The notes under the pieces were generated by a model. That model worked only from the letters and a program-made list of their open reading frames with translations. It had not been told where the DNA came from and did no database searches. Positions 43,874 to 52,610 of a stretch of DNA of 64,000 bases are shown one piece after another. Origin of the DNA: Streptomyces musisoli (GTDB taxonomy: Bacteria > Actinomycetota > Actinomycetes > Streptomycetales > Streptomycetaceae); the NCBI RefSeq assembly GCF_016741855.1, contig NZ_JAERRH010000001.1:186001-250000 (forward strand), given 5' to 3'. The position numbers and the translations under genes were made by a program. Position 1 is the stretch's first letter, and each line of letters starts with the position of its first letter.

Positions 43874-44296
43874 ATGTCCCGCCAGGACCCGGGTTCCACC
43901 ATCTGGTTCACCCTCAGCATCGACGGCGAGAGCCTCGGCTACTTCAACGGCTGCCAGGGACTCTCGTCGCAGGTGGAGGTCGAACAGCGCCAGGAGGGCG
44001 GCAACAACGGCTTCGTCTGGCATCTGCCCACCCGGGTCACCTTCTCCACCATCCGGCTGACCCGTCCGCTCACCCCGGACACCACCAAGGTGGCCAAGTG
44101 GATCTCGTCGGTGCAGACCGGGATCACGCGGCCCACCGCGCAGATCTCGGCGCTGCGCGCGGACGGCTCGGAGGTGGCCCGCTGGGGTCTGATCGACGTG
44201 CTGCCGGTGAGCTGGACGGGCCCCACCCTGGACCCCGCGAGCCCCGCCGTGGCGACCGAGGTGCTGGAGATCGCCCACCACGGATTCACGGACTGA
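43874..44296 (+). CDS. Second CIS tube-type protein (baseplate-proximal tube)
   Basis: 140-residue gp19-like tube homologue: STIWFTLSIDGESLGYFNGCQGLSSQVEVEQRQEGG, WHLPTRVTFSTIRLTRPL, and ATEVLEIAHHGF. It differs strongly from the main tube protein and directly precedes the LysM hub gene, which suits a tube initiator (Pvc5-like) joining tube and spike. ATG 43874 has AGGAAGG upstream. It is followed after 14 bases by the LysM gene. Confidence 0.9.
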   Translation: MSRQDPGSTIWFTLSIDGESLGYFNGCQGLSSQVEVEQRQEGGNNGFVWHLPTRVTFSTIRLTRPLTPDTTKVAKWISSVQTGITRPTAQISALRADGSEVARWGLIDVLPVSWTGPTLDPASPAVATEVLEIAHHGFTD

Positions 44297-44310
44297 GGGG
44301 ACGGCACGGC

Positions 44311-45036
44311 ATGGCGAAGGGCAGCAGGGGCGGGGCCGGCAAGAGCCTCGTACGGGCCACGCTCGCGATCCACGAGCCGCCCGTCGGCACGAGCACCACA
44401 CCCGGCGGGATCATCAGGACCTTCCGGTTCGACTTCAACCCGGCGCAGCTGGCGCTGACCCGCCGCGCGGAGTGGAAGTCCACGCCCGCACAGGTCGAAC
44501 GGGACGGCTCGCTGCCCGAGTTCATGGGGGCGCTGCCGCGCGAGATGAGCGTCGAGATCTTCCTGGACTCGTCCGACGAGCCGACCGGCAACACCGTGCT
44601 GAAGAAGGTCGAGTCGCTGCTCGACTGCTGTGAGACGACGGCGAGGAGCGTCGCCGCCAAGCAGCCGTCCCCGCCCTGGGTGGTGCTCCAGTGGGGCTCG
44701 TTCTCCACGGCCCGGTTCACGGCGTACGTGAGTTCCGTGGAGGCGAGTTACACCCTGTTCGGGACGACGGGCGTGCCGATCCGCGCCACCTGCCGGATGC
44801 AGCTGCACGAGATACCCGGCCAGACCCTGGGGCAGAACCCGACCTCCGGGGCGCTGACGGCGCAGCGCGTCCACCGGGTGGTGGCGGGCGACTCGCTTCA
44901 GTCGCTGGCCTGGCGGGAGTACGGCGACGCGACCGTGTGGCGGGCGATCGCCGAGGCCAACGGCATCGACGACCCGGCCCGGCTGCCGACGGGCACGGAA
45001 CTGGTGCTGCCCGCCGTCGAGGAGGTGCGTTCCTGA
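44311..45036 (+). CDS. cis7: CIS hub/baseplate protein with C-terminal LysM (Pvc7-like)
   Basis: 241-residue protein. The N-terminal tail-hub domain (about 15-180) has FRFDFNPAQLALTRRAEW, LPREMSVEIFLDSSDEPTG, PPWVVLQWGSFSTARFTAYV, and LFGTTGVPIRATCRMQLHEI. A LysM-type module closes it (about 192-236; HRVVAGDSLQSLAWREYGDATVWRAIAEANGIDDP). In related systems this gp53-like protein fixes the spike in the baseplate. Its stop overlaps the VgrG start (TGATG). Confidence 0.92.
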   Translation: MAKGSRGGAGKSLVRATLAIHEPPVGTSTTPGGIIRTFRFDFNPAQLALTRRAEWKSTPAQVERDGSLPEFMGALPREMSVEIFLDSSDEPTGNTVLKKVESLLDCCETTARSVAAKQPSPPWVVLQWGSFSTARFTAYVSSVEASYTLFGTTGVPIRATCRMQLHEIPGQTLGQNPTSGALTAQRVHRVVAGDSLQSLAWREYGDATVWRAIAEANGIDDPARLPTGTELVLPAVEEVRS

Positions 45037-46943
45037 TGCCGAAGTCCGCTTTCTCCAACGTCGTCGACGTGCGGATCGGCGGCGCCAAGCTGCCGCCTGA
45101 GTTCGCGCGCGCCCTCGTGGACTGCTACGTCGACCAGGGCGTCGGCGTGCCGGCCGCGTTCCGGCTGACCTTCCGCGACCCCTACCGGCTGCTGCTGGGC
45201 AAGCTGGGCGTCACCTTCGGCACGAAGGTCGTCCTCACGCCGGTCGCCGACGGCCAGGGGGCCGCCGATCCGCTGCTGACCGGCGAGGTCACCGGTCTGG
45301 AGGCGGACTACGACGGCACCGGCACCTTCACCGTGATCCGCGGCTACGACGCCGGTCACCGCCTGCTGCGCCAGCGCCGGGTCGCGGCCTACCGCAACCA
45401 GAGCGCGTCCGACATCGCCCGGAAACTGGCCGCGCAGGACGGGCTGCCGATCGGCCGGATCCAGCCGACCCGGACCGTCTACGAGTTCATCAGCCAGTCC
45501 AACGTGACCGACTGGGACTTCCTGGCGCGGTTGGCCGACGAGAACGAGATGGTCATGTCCGTCGACGCGGACGGCAGGTTCCAGTTCGTGCGCCCGCGCT
45601 CGGCCTCGGGGGCGCCCTCCCCGGGCATCGGCGGCGACAAGAGCCCGTTCGTGCTCCAGGCGGGGCACGACATCCTGCGGCTGCGGTCCGCCGTGACCGC
45701 GGCCGACCAGGTGAGCAGGGTCGAGGCGCGCGGCTGGGACGTGACGGCCAAGAAGAAGCTGACGGCCTCGTCGCCTGCGAGCACCAACCCGGGCATCGGG
45801 ATCTGCACCACGCCGGGCACCGCGGCGGGCAGCTTCAAGCCGGCCCGGCTGGTCGGCACGGACACTCCGTACGACAAGCAGAACGAGGTGCGGTTCGCGG
45901 CCGACGCCCTCGCCGACGACGTCACCGCCTCCTTCGCCGAGCTGGAGGTCGTGGTGCGGGGCAATCCCAGGCTGCGCCCGGGGGTTCCGGTGGCGCTGGC
46001 GGACGTCGGGGCCCCGTTCGAGGGCAAGTACACGGCCACGTCGGTACGGCACGTGTTCGGCGACGGCACGCACTACGAGACGTGGGTGACGGTCAGCGGC
46101 CGGCAGTGGCGGTCGCTGTACGGCCTGGCGTCGGGCGGTGCGGACACCGGTCCCCGCCTGCCGAGCGTGGCCAACGCGCTGGTCACGGACGTGCAGGACC
46201 CGCTGAAGCAGGGACGGGTGAAGCTCCAGTTCCCCTGGCTCGACGACGCGTACGTCAGTGACTGGACGCGAACCGTGCAGCTCGGCGGCAAGGGCGGCGG
46301 CGGGGTGTTCCCGATGGACGTCGGGGACGAGGTGCTCGTCGCCTTCGACCGGGGCGCGCTGGACCATCCGTTCGTGATCGGCGGGCTCTACAACGGGCGG
46401 GACAGGCCCACCACGGTCTCCGACGTGCCGCTGCACGACGGGCTGAAGAAGCAGGCGTCCCGGCACACCGTCGCCGACCGGACCGGCAACCGGCTGGACC
46501 TGCTGAGCCAGCGGACCGGGAGCCGTAGGCAGGGCGTCCGGCTCGCCACCGGCAACGACAAGCTGGTGATCGAGCTGGACCGGACGAGGACGGAGATCAC
46601 GGTGGACAGCAAGGGCGCCGTGAGCATCAAGGGCGGCCGGTCGGTGTCCGTGGAGGCGGGCACCGACCTGACGCTCAGCGCGCGCCGGAATCTGAGCATC
46701 AAGAGCGGCGGCATGCTCGACATCGAGGGGCGCGGCCCGGTCAGCCTCAAGTCCCTCACCGGGGCGGTCACCGTGGACGCCCTGGGCGCCCTGAGCCTGA
46801 AGGCGCTGGGCGCCGCATCGATCACCGCGGGCGGCAGCGTCCAGATCACCTCCATCGCCAACGTGGGCATCCGGGCCGCCACCGTTCCGATCATGGGCGC
46901 GCTGACCTCCAACGGGCTGGTCGTGATGGTGGTGCCGGCATGA
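45036..46943 (+). CDS. cis8: CIS spike protein, VgrG/gp5-gp27-like (Pvc8-like)
   Basis: 635-residue spike. The gp27-like N-terminal part (VDVRIGGAKLPPEFARALVDCYVDQGVGVP, FTVIRGYDAGHRLLRQRR, ISQSNVTDWDFLARLADENEM) is followed by a gp5 OB fold (ALVTDVQDPLKQGRVKLQFPWLDD, VFPMDVGDEVLVAFDRGALDHPFVIGGLYNG). The C-terminal beta-helix has alternating hydrophobic repeats (VSIKGGRSVSVEAGTDLTL..., LSIKSGGMLDIEG). It ends in a hydrophobic tip (TSNGLVVMVVPA) with no PAAR gene after it. Confidence 0.95.
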   Translation: MPKSAFSNVVDVRIGGAKLPPEFARALVDCYVDQGVGVPAAFRLTFRDPYRLLLGKLGVTFGTKVVLTPVADGQGAADPLLTGEVTGLEADYDGTGTFTVIRGYDAGHRLLRQRRVAAYRNQSASDIARKLAAQDGLPIGRIQPTRTVYEFISQSNVTDWDFLARLADENEMVMSVDADGRFQFVRPRSASGAPSPGIGGDKSPFVLQAGHDILRLRSAVTAADQVSRVEARGWDVTAKKKLTASSPASTNPGIGICTTPGTAAGSFKPARLVGTDTPYDKQNEVRFAADALADDVTASFAELEVVVRGNPRLRPGVPVALADVGAPFEGKYTATSVRHVFGDGTHYETWVTVSGRQWRSLYGLASGGADTGPRLPSVANALVTDVQDPLKQGRVKLQFPWLDDAYVSDWTRTVQLGGKGGGGVFPMDVGDEVLVAFDRGALDHPFVIGGLYNGRDRPTTVSDVPLHDGLKKQASRHTVADRTGNRLDLLSQRTGSRRQGVRLATGNDKLVIELDRTRTEITVDSKGAVSIKGGRSVSVEAGTDLTLSARRNLSIKSGGMLDIEGRGPVSLKSLTGAVTVDALGALSLKALGAASITAGGSVQITSIANVGIRAATVPIMGALTSNGLVVMVVPA

Positions 46944-46984
46944 GCGGGCGCACGGGCCGCCCGGAGAGGCGGGTGGGTCGCTGA
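46940..46984 (+). other. 14-codon ORF bridging the spike and gp25 genes
   Basis: ATG 46940 overlaps the spike stop (ATGA), and its own stop overlaps the gp25 start (TGATG), so the three frames are chained without a gap. It encodes MSGRTGRPERRVGR. GGAG and GGTGGG inside it can serve the next start. It is either a coupling device or the vestige of a lost gene; the PAAR tip gene occupies this place in other systems. Confidence 0.4.
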
Positions 46985-47418
46985 TGGCCGAGCAGTTCGT
47001 CGGCTCCGGCTGGTCGTTCCCCCTGCGGATCGGCCCGACCGGCGGTATCGCCCTGGTCAGCGGCGAGCGGGAGGTCGAGGAGGCGATCCGGCTGGTGCTG
47101 TCGACCGCGCCGGGCGAACGCCCGATGCGGCCGGACTTCGGCTGCGCGATCCACGACCTGGTGTTCGCGCCGGTCAACGAGCAGACCGCGGGCCGTATCC
47201 AGCACGAGGTCCACGTCAGCCTGGACCGGTGGGAGCCGCGCATCCAGGTGGAGGAGGTCGAGGTCACGGCGGGTGCGGACCGCAGCGTCCTCTACATCGA
47301 CGTCCGCTACTCGATCCGCGGCACCAACAACCCGCGCAGCCTGGTCTTCCCCTTCTACGTCATTCCGTCCCACGACGAGCCGGGGGGCGACTCCCCGGCT
47401 CCGGAAAGCGATCGCTGA
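46984..47418 (+). CDS. cis9: CIS baseplate gp25-like protein (Pvc9-like)
   Basis: 144-residue gpW/gp25 family baseplate protein. Core: FPLRIGPTGGIALVSGEREVEEAIRLVLSTAPGERPMRPDFGC, where EAIRLVLSTAPGERPM carries the conserved EPR-type loop that nucleates the sheath. ATG overlaps the preceding short ORF's stop, and its stop overlaps the next start (TGATG). Confidence 0.94.
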   Translation: MAEQFVGSGWSFPLRIGPTGGIALVSGEREVEEAIRLVLSTAPGERPMRPDFGCAIHDLVFAPVNEQTAGRIQHEVHVSLDRWEPRIQVEEVEVTAGADRSVLYIDVRYSIRGTNNPRSLVFPFYVIPSHDEPGGDSPAPESDR

Positions 47419-49379
47419 TGGCCCTGCCCTCCCCCAATCTCGACGACCGCCGCTTTCAGCAGTTCGTCGACGACGCCAAGCGCTACATACAGCAGCGCGC
47501 CCCGGAGTGGACCGACCACAACGTCTCCGACCCGGGGGTCACCCTCATCGAGACGGTCGCGCACATGGCCGACCAGATCGTGTACCGGCTCAACCGGGTA
47601 CCGGAGAAGAACCATCTGGCCTTCCTCGACCTGGTGGGGATCACCCTGTTCCCGCCCACCGCCGCACGTACGGACGTGACGTTCTGGCTGTCGGCCCCCC
47701 AGGAGGAGCCGGTGCGGGTGCCGGTCGGCACCGAGACGGCGACCGTGCGCACCGAGAGCGAGGAGGCGGTCGTCTTCGCCACCGAGCGCGATCTCACGGT
47801 CGTACCGTGCGCGCTGCGGCATCTGCTGGTGCAGTACCGGGGCGAGGCGGCCGTGGACCGCACGCACGACCTCGCCGACGAGGACAAGGACGTGCTGTGC
47901 TTCGCCGAGTCGCCCACCACCGGCGACTGCATGCTGCTGGGCCTGACCGCCGCCGTGCCGCACTGCGCGCTCGCTCTCGACCTGGACAGCAGGGTGGACG
48001 GCGTCGGCGTCGATCCGCGGCAGCCCCCGCTGGTGTGGGAGGCGTGGACGGCGGACGGCTGGCAGCCCTGCGAGGTCGACCGGGACGGCACCGGCGGCCT
48101 CAACCGGCCGGGCGAGGTGGTCCTGCACGTACCCGGCGGGCATGTGCTGTCCCGCAACGCCGGCCGGGAGGCGGGCTGGCTGCGCTGCCGGGTCACCGAA
48201 CCGCTGGCCGGACAGCCGTTCTACACGACCTCTCCGACGGTCCGCTCGGCCGAGGCGTTCACCGTCGGCGGCACGACGACCGCCGTGCACGCGGAGACCG
48301 TCCGCGACGAGGCGCTGGGCGAGTCGACCGGGCTGCCGGGACAGCGGCTGCGCCTCGCGCACGCGCCGGTGGTCGGCGACGAGCCTCCGGTGCTGCTCCA
48401 GACCGCCGAGCACGAAGGGTGGACGGACTGGCAGGTGGTGCGCCACTTCGCGGCCTCCGGGCCGGCGGACCGGCACATCACCCTGGACGCCGCGACCGGT
48501 GAGATCGCCTTCGGCCCCGCGGTGCGCGAACCGGACGGCTCGCTGCGCCAGTACGGGGCGGTCGCCGCGAAGGGCACGCCGATCAGGGCCCGCCGGTACC
48601 GCACGGGCGGCGGCCGGGCCGGCAACGTGGCCCGGGGCGCCGTGCGGATCCTGCGCACCTCCATCCCGTACGTCTCGGAGGTGGTCAACCGGGAGGCCGC
48701 GCACGGCGGGGTGGACGGCGAGACGGTGGAGGAGGCGAAGGTCCGGGCGCCGATCACCCTGCGCGCCCAGGAACGGGCGGTGACCCTGCGGGACTACGAG
48801 GAGCTGGCCCGCCGCGCCGCTCCCGAGACCGCCCGGATCACCTGCCTGGAGGGCGAGGAGAGCGAGCACGGGGCCTACGCGGTCCGGGTGCTGGTGGTAC
48901 CGCAGGCGGTGCCCGACCCGGGCGGCCGGCTCCGCTTCGAGCAACTGGTGCCCGCGGACAGCCTGCTGGAGCGCATCACCCGGCACCTGGACGAACGCCG
49001 GCTGATCGGCACCCGGCTGGCGGTCGGGCCGCCGTACTACCAGGGGGTGACGGTCGTGGCCACGGTGCACGCGTTCCGCGGGGTGGACACCGACCGGGTC
49101 CGCCGGGAGGCGTACGACGCCCTCTACCGGCACCTGGATCCGCTCACCGGCGGTGCGGACGGCACCGGCTGGCCGTTCGGCCGTCCCGTGCAGAGCGGCG
49201 AGGTGTTCGCGGTGCTCCAGCGGGTGCCGGGCGTCGAACTCGTCGACGAGGTACGGCTGCACCCGGCGGATCCGCTGACCGGCAAGCGCGGCGACGCGAC
49301 CGACCGCATCGACCTGTCGGCGCCGTCCCTGGTGTTCTCCTACGACCATCGTGTCCGGGTGATCGGGGACGGCTCCTGA
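47418..49379 (+). CDS. cis11: CIS baseplate wedge protein, gpJ/gp6-like (Pvc11-like)
   Basis: 653-residue baseplate J-type protein. The start LPSPNLDDRRFQQFVDDAKRYIQQRAPEWTDHNVSDPGVTLIE and RVPEKNHLAFLDLVGITLFPPTAARTDVTF are diagnostic for the putative baseplate assembly family. The later parts VREPDGSLRQYGAVAAKGTPIRARRYRTGGGRAGNV and LRAQERAVTLRDYEELARRAAPE match the gpJ core. Overlaps join it to both neighbours, so the baseplate genes are tightly coupled. Confidence 0.93.
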   Translation: MALPSPNLDDRRFQQFVDDAKRYIQQRAPEWTDHNVSDPGVTLIETVAHMADQIVYRLNRVPEKNHLAFLDLVGITLFPPTAARTDVTFWLSAPQEEPVRVPVGTETATVRTESEEAVVFATERDLTVVPCALRHLLVQYRGEAAVDRTHDLADEDKDVLCFAESPTTGDCMLLGLTAAVPHCALALDLDSRVDGVGVDPRQPPLVWEAWTADGWQPCEVDRDGTGGLNRPGEVVLHVPGGHVLSRNAGREAGWLRCRVTEPLAGQPFYTTSPTVRSAEAFTVGGTTTAVHAETVRDEALGESTGLPGQRLRLAHAPVVGDEPPVLLQTAEHEGWTDWQVVRHFAASGPADRHITLDAATGEIAFGPAVREPDGSLRQYGAVAAKGTPIRARRYRTGGGRAGNVARGAVRILRTSIPYVSEVVNREAAHGGVDGETVEEAKVRAPITLRAQERAVTLRDYEELARRAAPETARITCLEGEESEHGAYAVRVLVVPQAVPDPGGRLRFEQLVPADSLLERITRHLDERRLIGTRLAVGPPYYQGVTVVATVHAFRGVDTDRVRREAYDALYRHLDPLTGGADGTGWPFGRPVQSGEVFAVLQRVPGVELVDEVRLHPADPLTGKRGDATDRIDLSAPSLVFSYDHRVRVIGDGS

Positions 49380-49975
49380 TGAGAGGCTCCATCGACGGGC
49401 TGGGCTCGTCCGCGCCGATCGGCATGATGCTGCCCGCCGTGTTCGCCGACGACGACCTCGCGCAGCGGTTCGTCGCCGGACTCGACGACGTGCTGGCCCC
49501 GGTGCACGGCGTTCTCGACTGCCTGGACACCTACTTCAGGCCCTCGCTCGCCCCGCTCGACTTCGCGCAGTGGCTGGGCGACTGGGTGGGGGCCGAGACC
49601 GAGGGCGTGGACAGCGAGCCGCTCGTGCGGGCCGCCGTGGCCGCCGCTGCCCACCTCCACCGCATCCGGGGCACCCGGCGCGGCCTGGTGGAGGCGGTGC
49701 GCCTCGCCTTCGGGGTGCGCCCGGAGGTCACCGAGAGCGGCGGGGCCTCCTGGGACGCCCGTCCGCTGGGCGCGTTCCCCGGGATGGCCCGGCCCGCGCT
49801 CCATGTGCATCTGCGCCTGACCGACCCGACCCCCGCGGACCGGCACCGCCTGGACTCCCTGGTGGCCGCCGTCCGCCCCGCCCACATGCCGTACACGGTG
49901 CGGGTGACCGCCGTGAACCGCGACGACGACGGCGCCGAGGGCGCCGTACCCACCGAAAGGACCTCCGAGCGATGA
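49379..49975 (+). CDS. cis12: CIS baseplate gpI-like protein (Pvc12-like)
   Basis: 198-residue phage tail protein I-type: MLPAVFADDDLAQRFVAGLDDVLAPVHGVLDCLDTYFRPSLAPLDFAQWLGDWVG and RGTRRGLVEAVRLAFGVRPEVTES are characteristic. It completes the wedge with the gpJ-like protein. The ATG overlaps the previous stop (TGATG), and its stop overlaps the next start (ATGA). In many CIS loci a fibre gene follows; here none does. Confidence 0.9.
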   Translation: MRGSIDGLGSSAPIGMMLPAVFADDDLAQRFVAGLDDVLAPVHGVLDCLDTYFRPSLAPLDFAQWLGDWVGAETEGVDSEPLVRAAVAAAAHLHRIRGTRRGLVEAVRLAFGVRPEVTESGGASWDARPLGAFPGMARPALHVHLRLTDPTPADRHRLDSLVAAVRPAHMPYTVRVTAVNRDDDGAEGAVPTERTSER

Positions 49976-51585
49976 CGACCCCCCAGAACTGCGCCGAATG
50001 CGGCACCCGCGCGGAACCGGGCCAGTCGTTCTGCGACGCCTGCGGGGCGGTGCTCGGCTGGACGGACCGGGCGGCGGCGCGGGCCTCGGCCGGTTCTCCG
50101 GCGGCCGGGACGACGGCCCACGCGGCCGCGGACGCCCCTGGCCGGGCGTCGGGGGCCCGGCCTCAGACGCGCCCCGCCGCGGCCGGCGGACCGGCACCCG
50201 CCGCGAACGGCCGGACCCCGGACACCGAGGACGCCTCGACGAACCGGGGCTCCTCAACGGCTCCGGGCGCCTCGGCCGGTCCGGACGCTTCGGCTGCTCG
50301 GGGCGCTTCGGCCGGTCCGGGTACTTCGGCCGGCCCGGACGCCTCGGCCGGTCCGGGTACCACGGCTACTCCGGGTGCTTGGGCCGGCCCGGACGCCTCG
50401 GCCGGTCCGGGTACCACGGCTGCTCCTGGTGCTCCGGCCGGTCCGGGCGCTCCCGCAGGTTCCGGTGCCTCGGCCGGCGGTGGTCGGCCCGGCCCCTGGG
50501 CGGCGGCGGGCCCGGCCCCGGATCCGGCCCCGCACGCGCCGTACGCCGCGCACCCCGGGGAGCCGGCGTCCGCACCGGACGACCCGTACCGTACGCCCCG
50601 GCCGGTGTCCGACACCACGCCCACCGAACCGCTCCCCCCGGCCGCGCCCGCCGCGCCCGCCGCGCCCGGCTCCGGCGGCGCCGACGACGGCCTCGACCGG
50701 GCGCGCCGTCTCCTCGTCCCCGTCACCGGGCCCGGGCCCCGGCCCGACGCTCCTCCCACCGTCGATCCGGTGCTGCCCGGCCGCCCCGAGCAGCCGCGCC
50801 CGCAGACCGTGCGGGCGCCCGGGGAAGAGCCCGGTGCGCACGGGGGCACGCCCTGCCCCTGGTGCGCGACGCCCAACCGCCCCGAACGGCACTACTGCGC
50901 GCGGTGTGCGATGCCCATGGCCGGCCAGAGCCCGGTGGTGGCCGGGCGGCTGCCCTGGTGGCGGCGACTGCCGTGGGCCCGCAACGGGGAGACCCCGTGG
51001 GCCGGCGACCGGCCGCGGCTGCGCCGCGTCTTCGACCGCGTCCTGGGCTGGCTGGGCGCCGCACTGGTGCTCGCCCTGCTCATCACCCTGGTGGTCAGCA
51101 TCCCCCAGGGCGTGCATGCGACCCGCGACCACTTCGCCAAGCGCGCACCGGTCGCCCCGGACGGCTACCGGGCCTCCCGCTCCTTCCCGGGCCACAAGCC
51201 CCAGCTGGCGTTCGACAAGCTCAGCAACACCTGGTGGGGGCCGGGGGTGGCGGGCTCCGGGCAGAACCAGTGGATCGAGGCCAGGTTCGCCGAGCCGACC
51301 CGGCTGCTGGACCTGCTGATCACCCCCGGTGAGTCGCCCCGCCCGGACCAGCTCTCCCGGTCCGCGCTGCCGCACCGCGTCGAGGTGCGCATCACCGGCG
51401 CGGACGGCCGGACGACGACCCGGCGGCTCAACCTGGACCAGGGTGCGGGCGCCCAGCGGATCCCGTTCCGCGTCGGCGAGGTCACCGCGGTCCGCTTCAC
51501 CCTGGAGTCGGCCTACCAGCCGTCCCCGACCAAGCAGGTGGCCATCGCCGAGATCGAGTTCTTCGGCCCGTCCCACTCGTCCTGA
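49972..51585 (+). CDS. cisA: CisA-like membrane protein (zinc ribbons, linker, TM, discoidin-like domain)
   Basis: 537-residue protein. Two zinc ribbons (Cys7/10/21/24 and Cys295/298/309/312) flank a long Ala/Gly/Pro/Ser linker with ASAGPGTT repeats. One transmembrane helix follows (about 357-379, GWLGAALVLALLITLVVSIP). The C-terminal part (about 395-537) looks like a discoidin/galactose-binding beta-sandwich (AFDKLSNTWWGPG, WIEARFAEPTRLLDLLITPGE, and IAEIEFFG). With no signal peptide, ribbons should be cytoplasmic and the sugar-binding-like domain outside. This matches my recollection of CisA, the membrane partner needed for CIS action in S. coelicolor. Last gene of the locus. Confidence 0.82.
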   Translation: MTTPQNCAECGTRAEPGQSFCDACGAVLGWTDRAAARASAGSPAAGTTAHAAADAPGRASGARPQTRPAAAGGPAPAANGRTPDTEDASTNRGSSTAPGASAGPDASAARGASAGPGTSAGPDASAGPGTTATPGAWAGPDASAGPGTTAAPGAPAGPGAPAGSGASAGGGRPGPWAAAGPAPDPAPHAPYAAHPGEPASAPDDPYRTPRPVSDTTPTEPLPPAAPAAPAAPGSGGADDGLDRARRLLVPVTGPGPRPDAPPTVDPVLPGRPEQPRPQTVRAPGEEPGAHGGTPCPWCATPNRPERHYCARCAMPMAGQSPVVAGRLPWWRRLPWARNGETPWAGDRPRLRRVFDRVLGWLGAALVLALLITLVVSIPQGVHATRDHFAKRAPVAPDGYRASRSFPGHKPQLAFDKLSNTWWGPGVAGSGQNQWIEARFAEPTRLLDLLITPGESPRPDQLSRSALPHRVEVRITGADGRTTTRRLNLDQGAGAQRIPFRVGEVTAVRFTLESAYQPSPTKQVAIAEIEFFGPSHSS

Positions 51586-51600
51586 CCGACCGCCCGCGTA

Positions 51601-51627
51601 CCGGCCCTCGAAACGACCGAGGGCCGG
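51601..51627. terminator. Strong hairpin terminator at the end of the CIS operon
   Basis: CCGGCCCTCG / CGAGGGCCGG, a perfect 10-bp stem with a 7-base AAACGAC loop, lies 16 bases after the cisA-like stop. It also lies 46 bases beyond the 3' end of the leftward tRNA, so it could serve both. Confidence 0.75.
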
Positions 51628-51672
51628 TTCCGGATATCTCCGAAATCGGCCCTGATCTGCGACTCTCACGAG

Positions 51673-51746
<74 letters not shown>

Positions 51747-51832
51747 GTGCGGTGTGACCTGGGCTTTCCCCGGCCGAACGCGCAGAGAAACAATACCGCA
51801 CTCGGATCAGTGCTCGCGCATCACTTTCCCGG

Positions 51833-51863
51833 TTGACCTCAAGCTTGGTTGAGGTTGCACGAT
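51833..51863 (+). promoter_or_regulatory. MerR/SoxR-type promoter of the split transketolase
   Basis: TTGACC (-35) and CACGAT (-10) are separated by 19 bases, which is too long for normal sigma binding. The spacer region carries the palindrome ACCTCAA-GCTTGG-TTGAGGT. That combination is the hallmark of MerR-family activation and resembles SoxR boxes (CCTCAA...TTGAGG). The -10 ends seven bases before ATG 51871, so the transcript is probably leaderless. No MerR-family gene lies in the window. Confidence 0.75.
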
Positions 51864-51870
51864 CTTCGGT

Positions 51871-52578
51871 ATGACGCTCACCGCGGACCAGAGCCGCACG
51901 TACGGCTACGACGACCTCCCCCGGCTGATGGGGCTGATGACCGGCGACGAGAAGCACGGTCCGGCGGCCACCTCCACGCTCGACGTGCTGTGGGTGCTCT
52001 ACGACCGGGTCCTGCGGGTCGCCCCGGAGCGGCGGGACGACCCGGCCCGGGACCGCTTCCTGCTCAGCAAGGGGCACGGGCCCATGGCGTACTACGCCGT
52101 GCTCGCCGCGAAGGGGTTCGTGCCCGTCGACTGGCTGCCCGGCTTCGGGGCGTACGACTCCCCGCTCGGGCATCACCCGGACCGCGTGCTGGTGCCGGGT
52201 GCGGAGATCGGCAGCGGTTCGCTCGGGCACGGGCTGCCGATCGCCGTCGGCACCGCGCTGGGGCTGCGGGCCCAGGACCGGCCCGACCCGGCGGTGTGGG
52301 TACTGGTCGGGGACGCCGAGCTGGACGAGGGCAGCAACCACGAGGCGATCGCCTTCGCCGGGCCGGCCGGCCTGGACCGGCTGCACGCCGTCGTGATCGA
52401 CAACTCCTCCGCCAGCCATGCGCTGCCCGGCGGGATCGCCGCCCGCTTCCGGGCCGCGGGCTGGTCCGCGGTGACCGTCGACGGACGCGACCACGAGGCG
52501 CTGTACGCCGCGTTCACCGCCCCGCATCCGGGCCGGCCGCACGTCGTCGTGGCCCGTGTCGAACCGAAGAACGCCTGA
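51871..52578 (+). CDS. Transketolase, N-terminal (TPP-binding) subunit
   Basis: 235-residue N-terminal half of a split transketolase. LLSKGHGPMAYYAVLAAKG, PGAEIGSGSLGHGLPIAVGTALG and VLVGDAELDEGSNHEAIAFAG (the GDxEx(~25)N TPP/Mg motif, ending VVIDNSS) are intact. It is shorter than usual N-terminal subunits. The C-terminal subunit follows 32 bases later. Substrate is not predictable; split transketolases in actinomycetes often serve special sugar pathways. Confidence 0.9.
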   Translation: MTLTADQSRTYGYDDLPRLMGLMTGDEKHGPAATSTLDVLWVLYDRVLRVAPERRDDPARDRFLLSKGHGPMAYYAVLAAKGFVPVDWLPGFGAYDSPLGHHPDRVLVPGAEIGSGSLGHGLPIAVGTALGLRAQDRPDPAVWVLVGDAELDEGSNHEAIAFAGPAGLDRLHAVVIDNSSASHALPGGIAARFRAAGWSAVTVDGRDHEALYAAFTAPHPGRPHVVVARVEPKNA

Positions 52579-52610
52579 CCTCACCCGCTCTTTGGAAAGG
52601 GCACACCTCC

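Noticed and set aside
36249..51585. Prophage
   Set aside because: Sheath, tube and baseplate genes are phage-like, but capsid, portal, terminase, holin and integrase genes are missing, and DUF4255, AAA+ and DUF4157 genes are CIS-specific.
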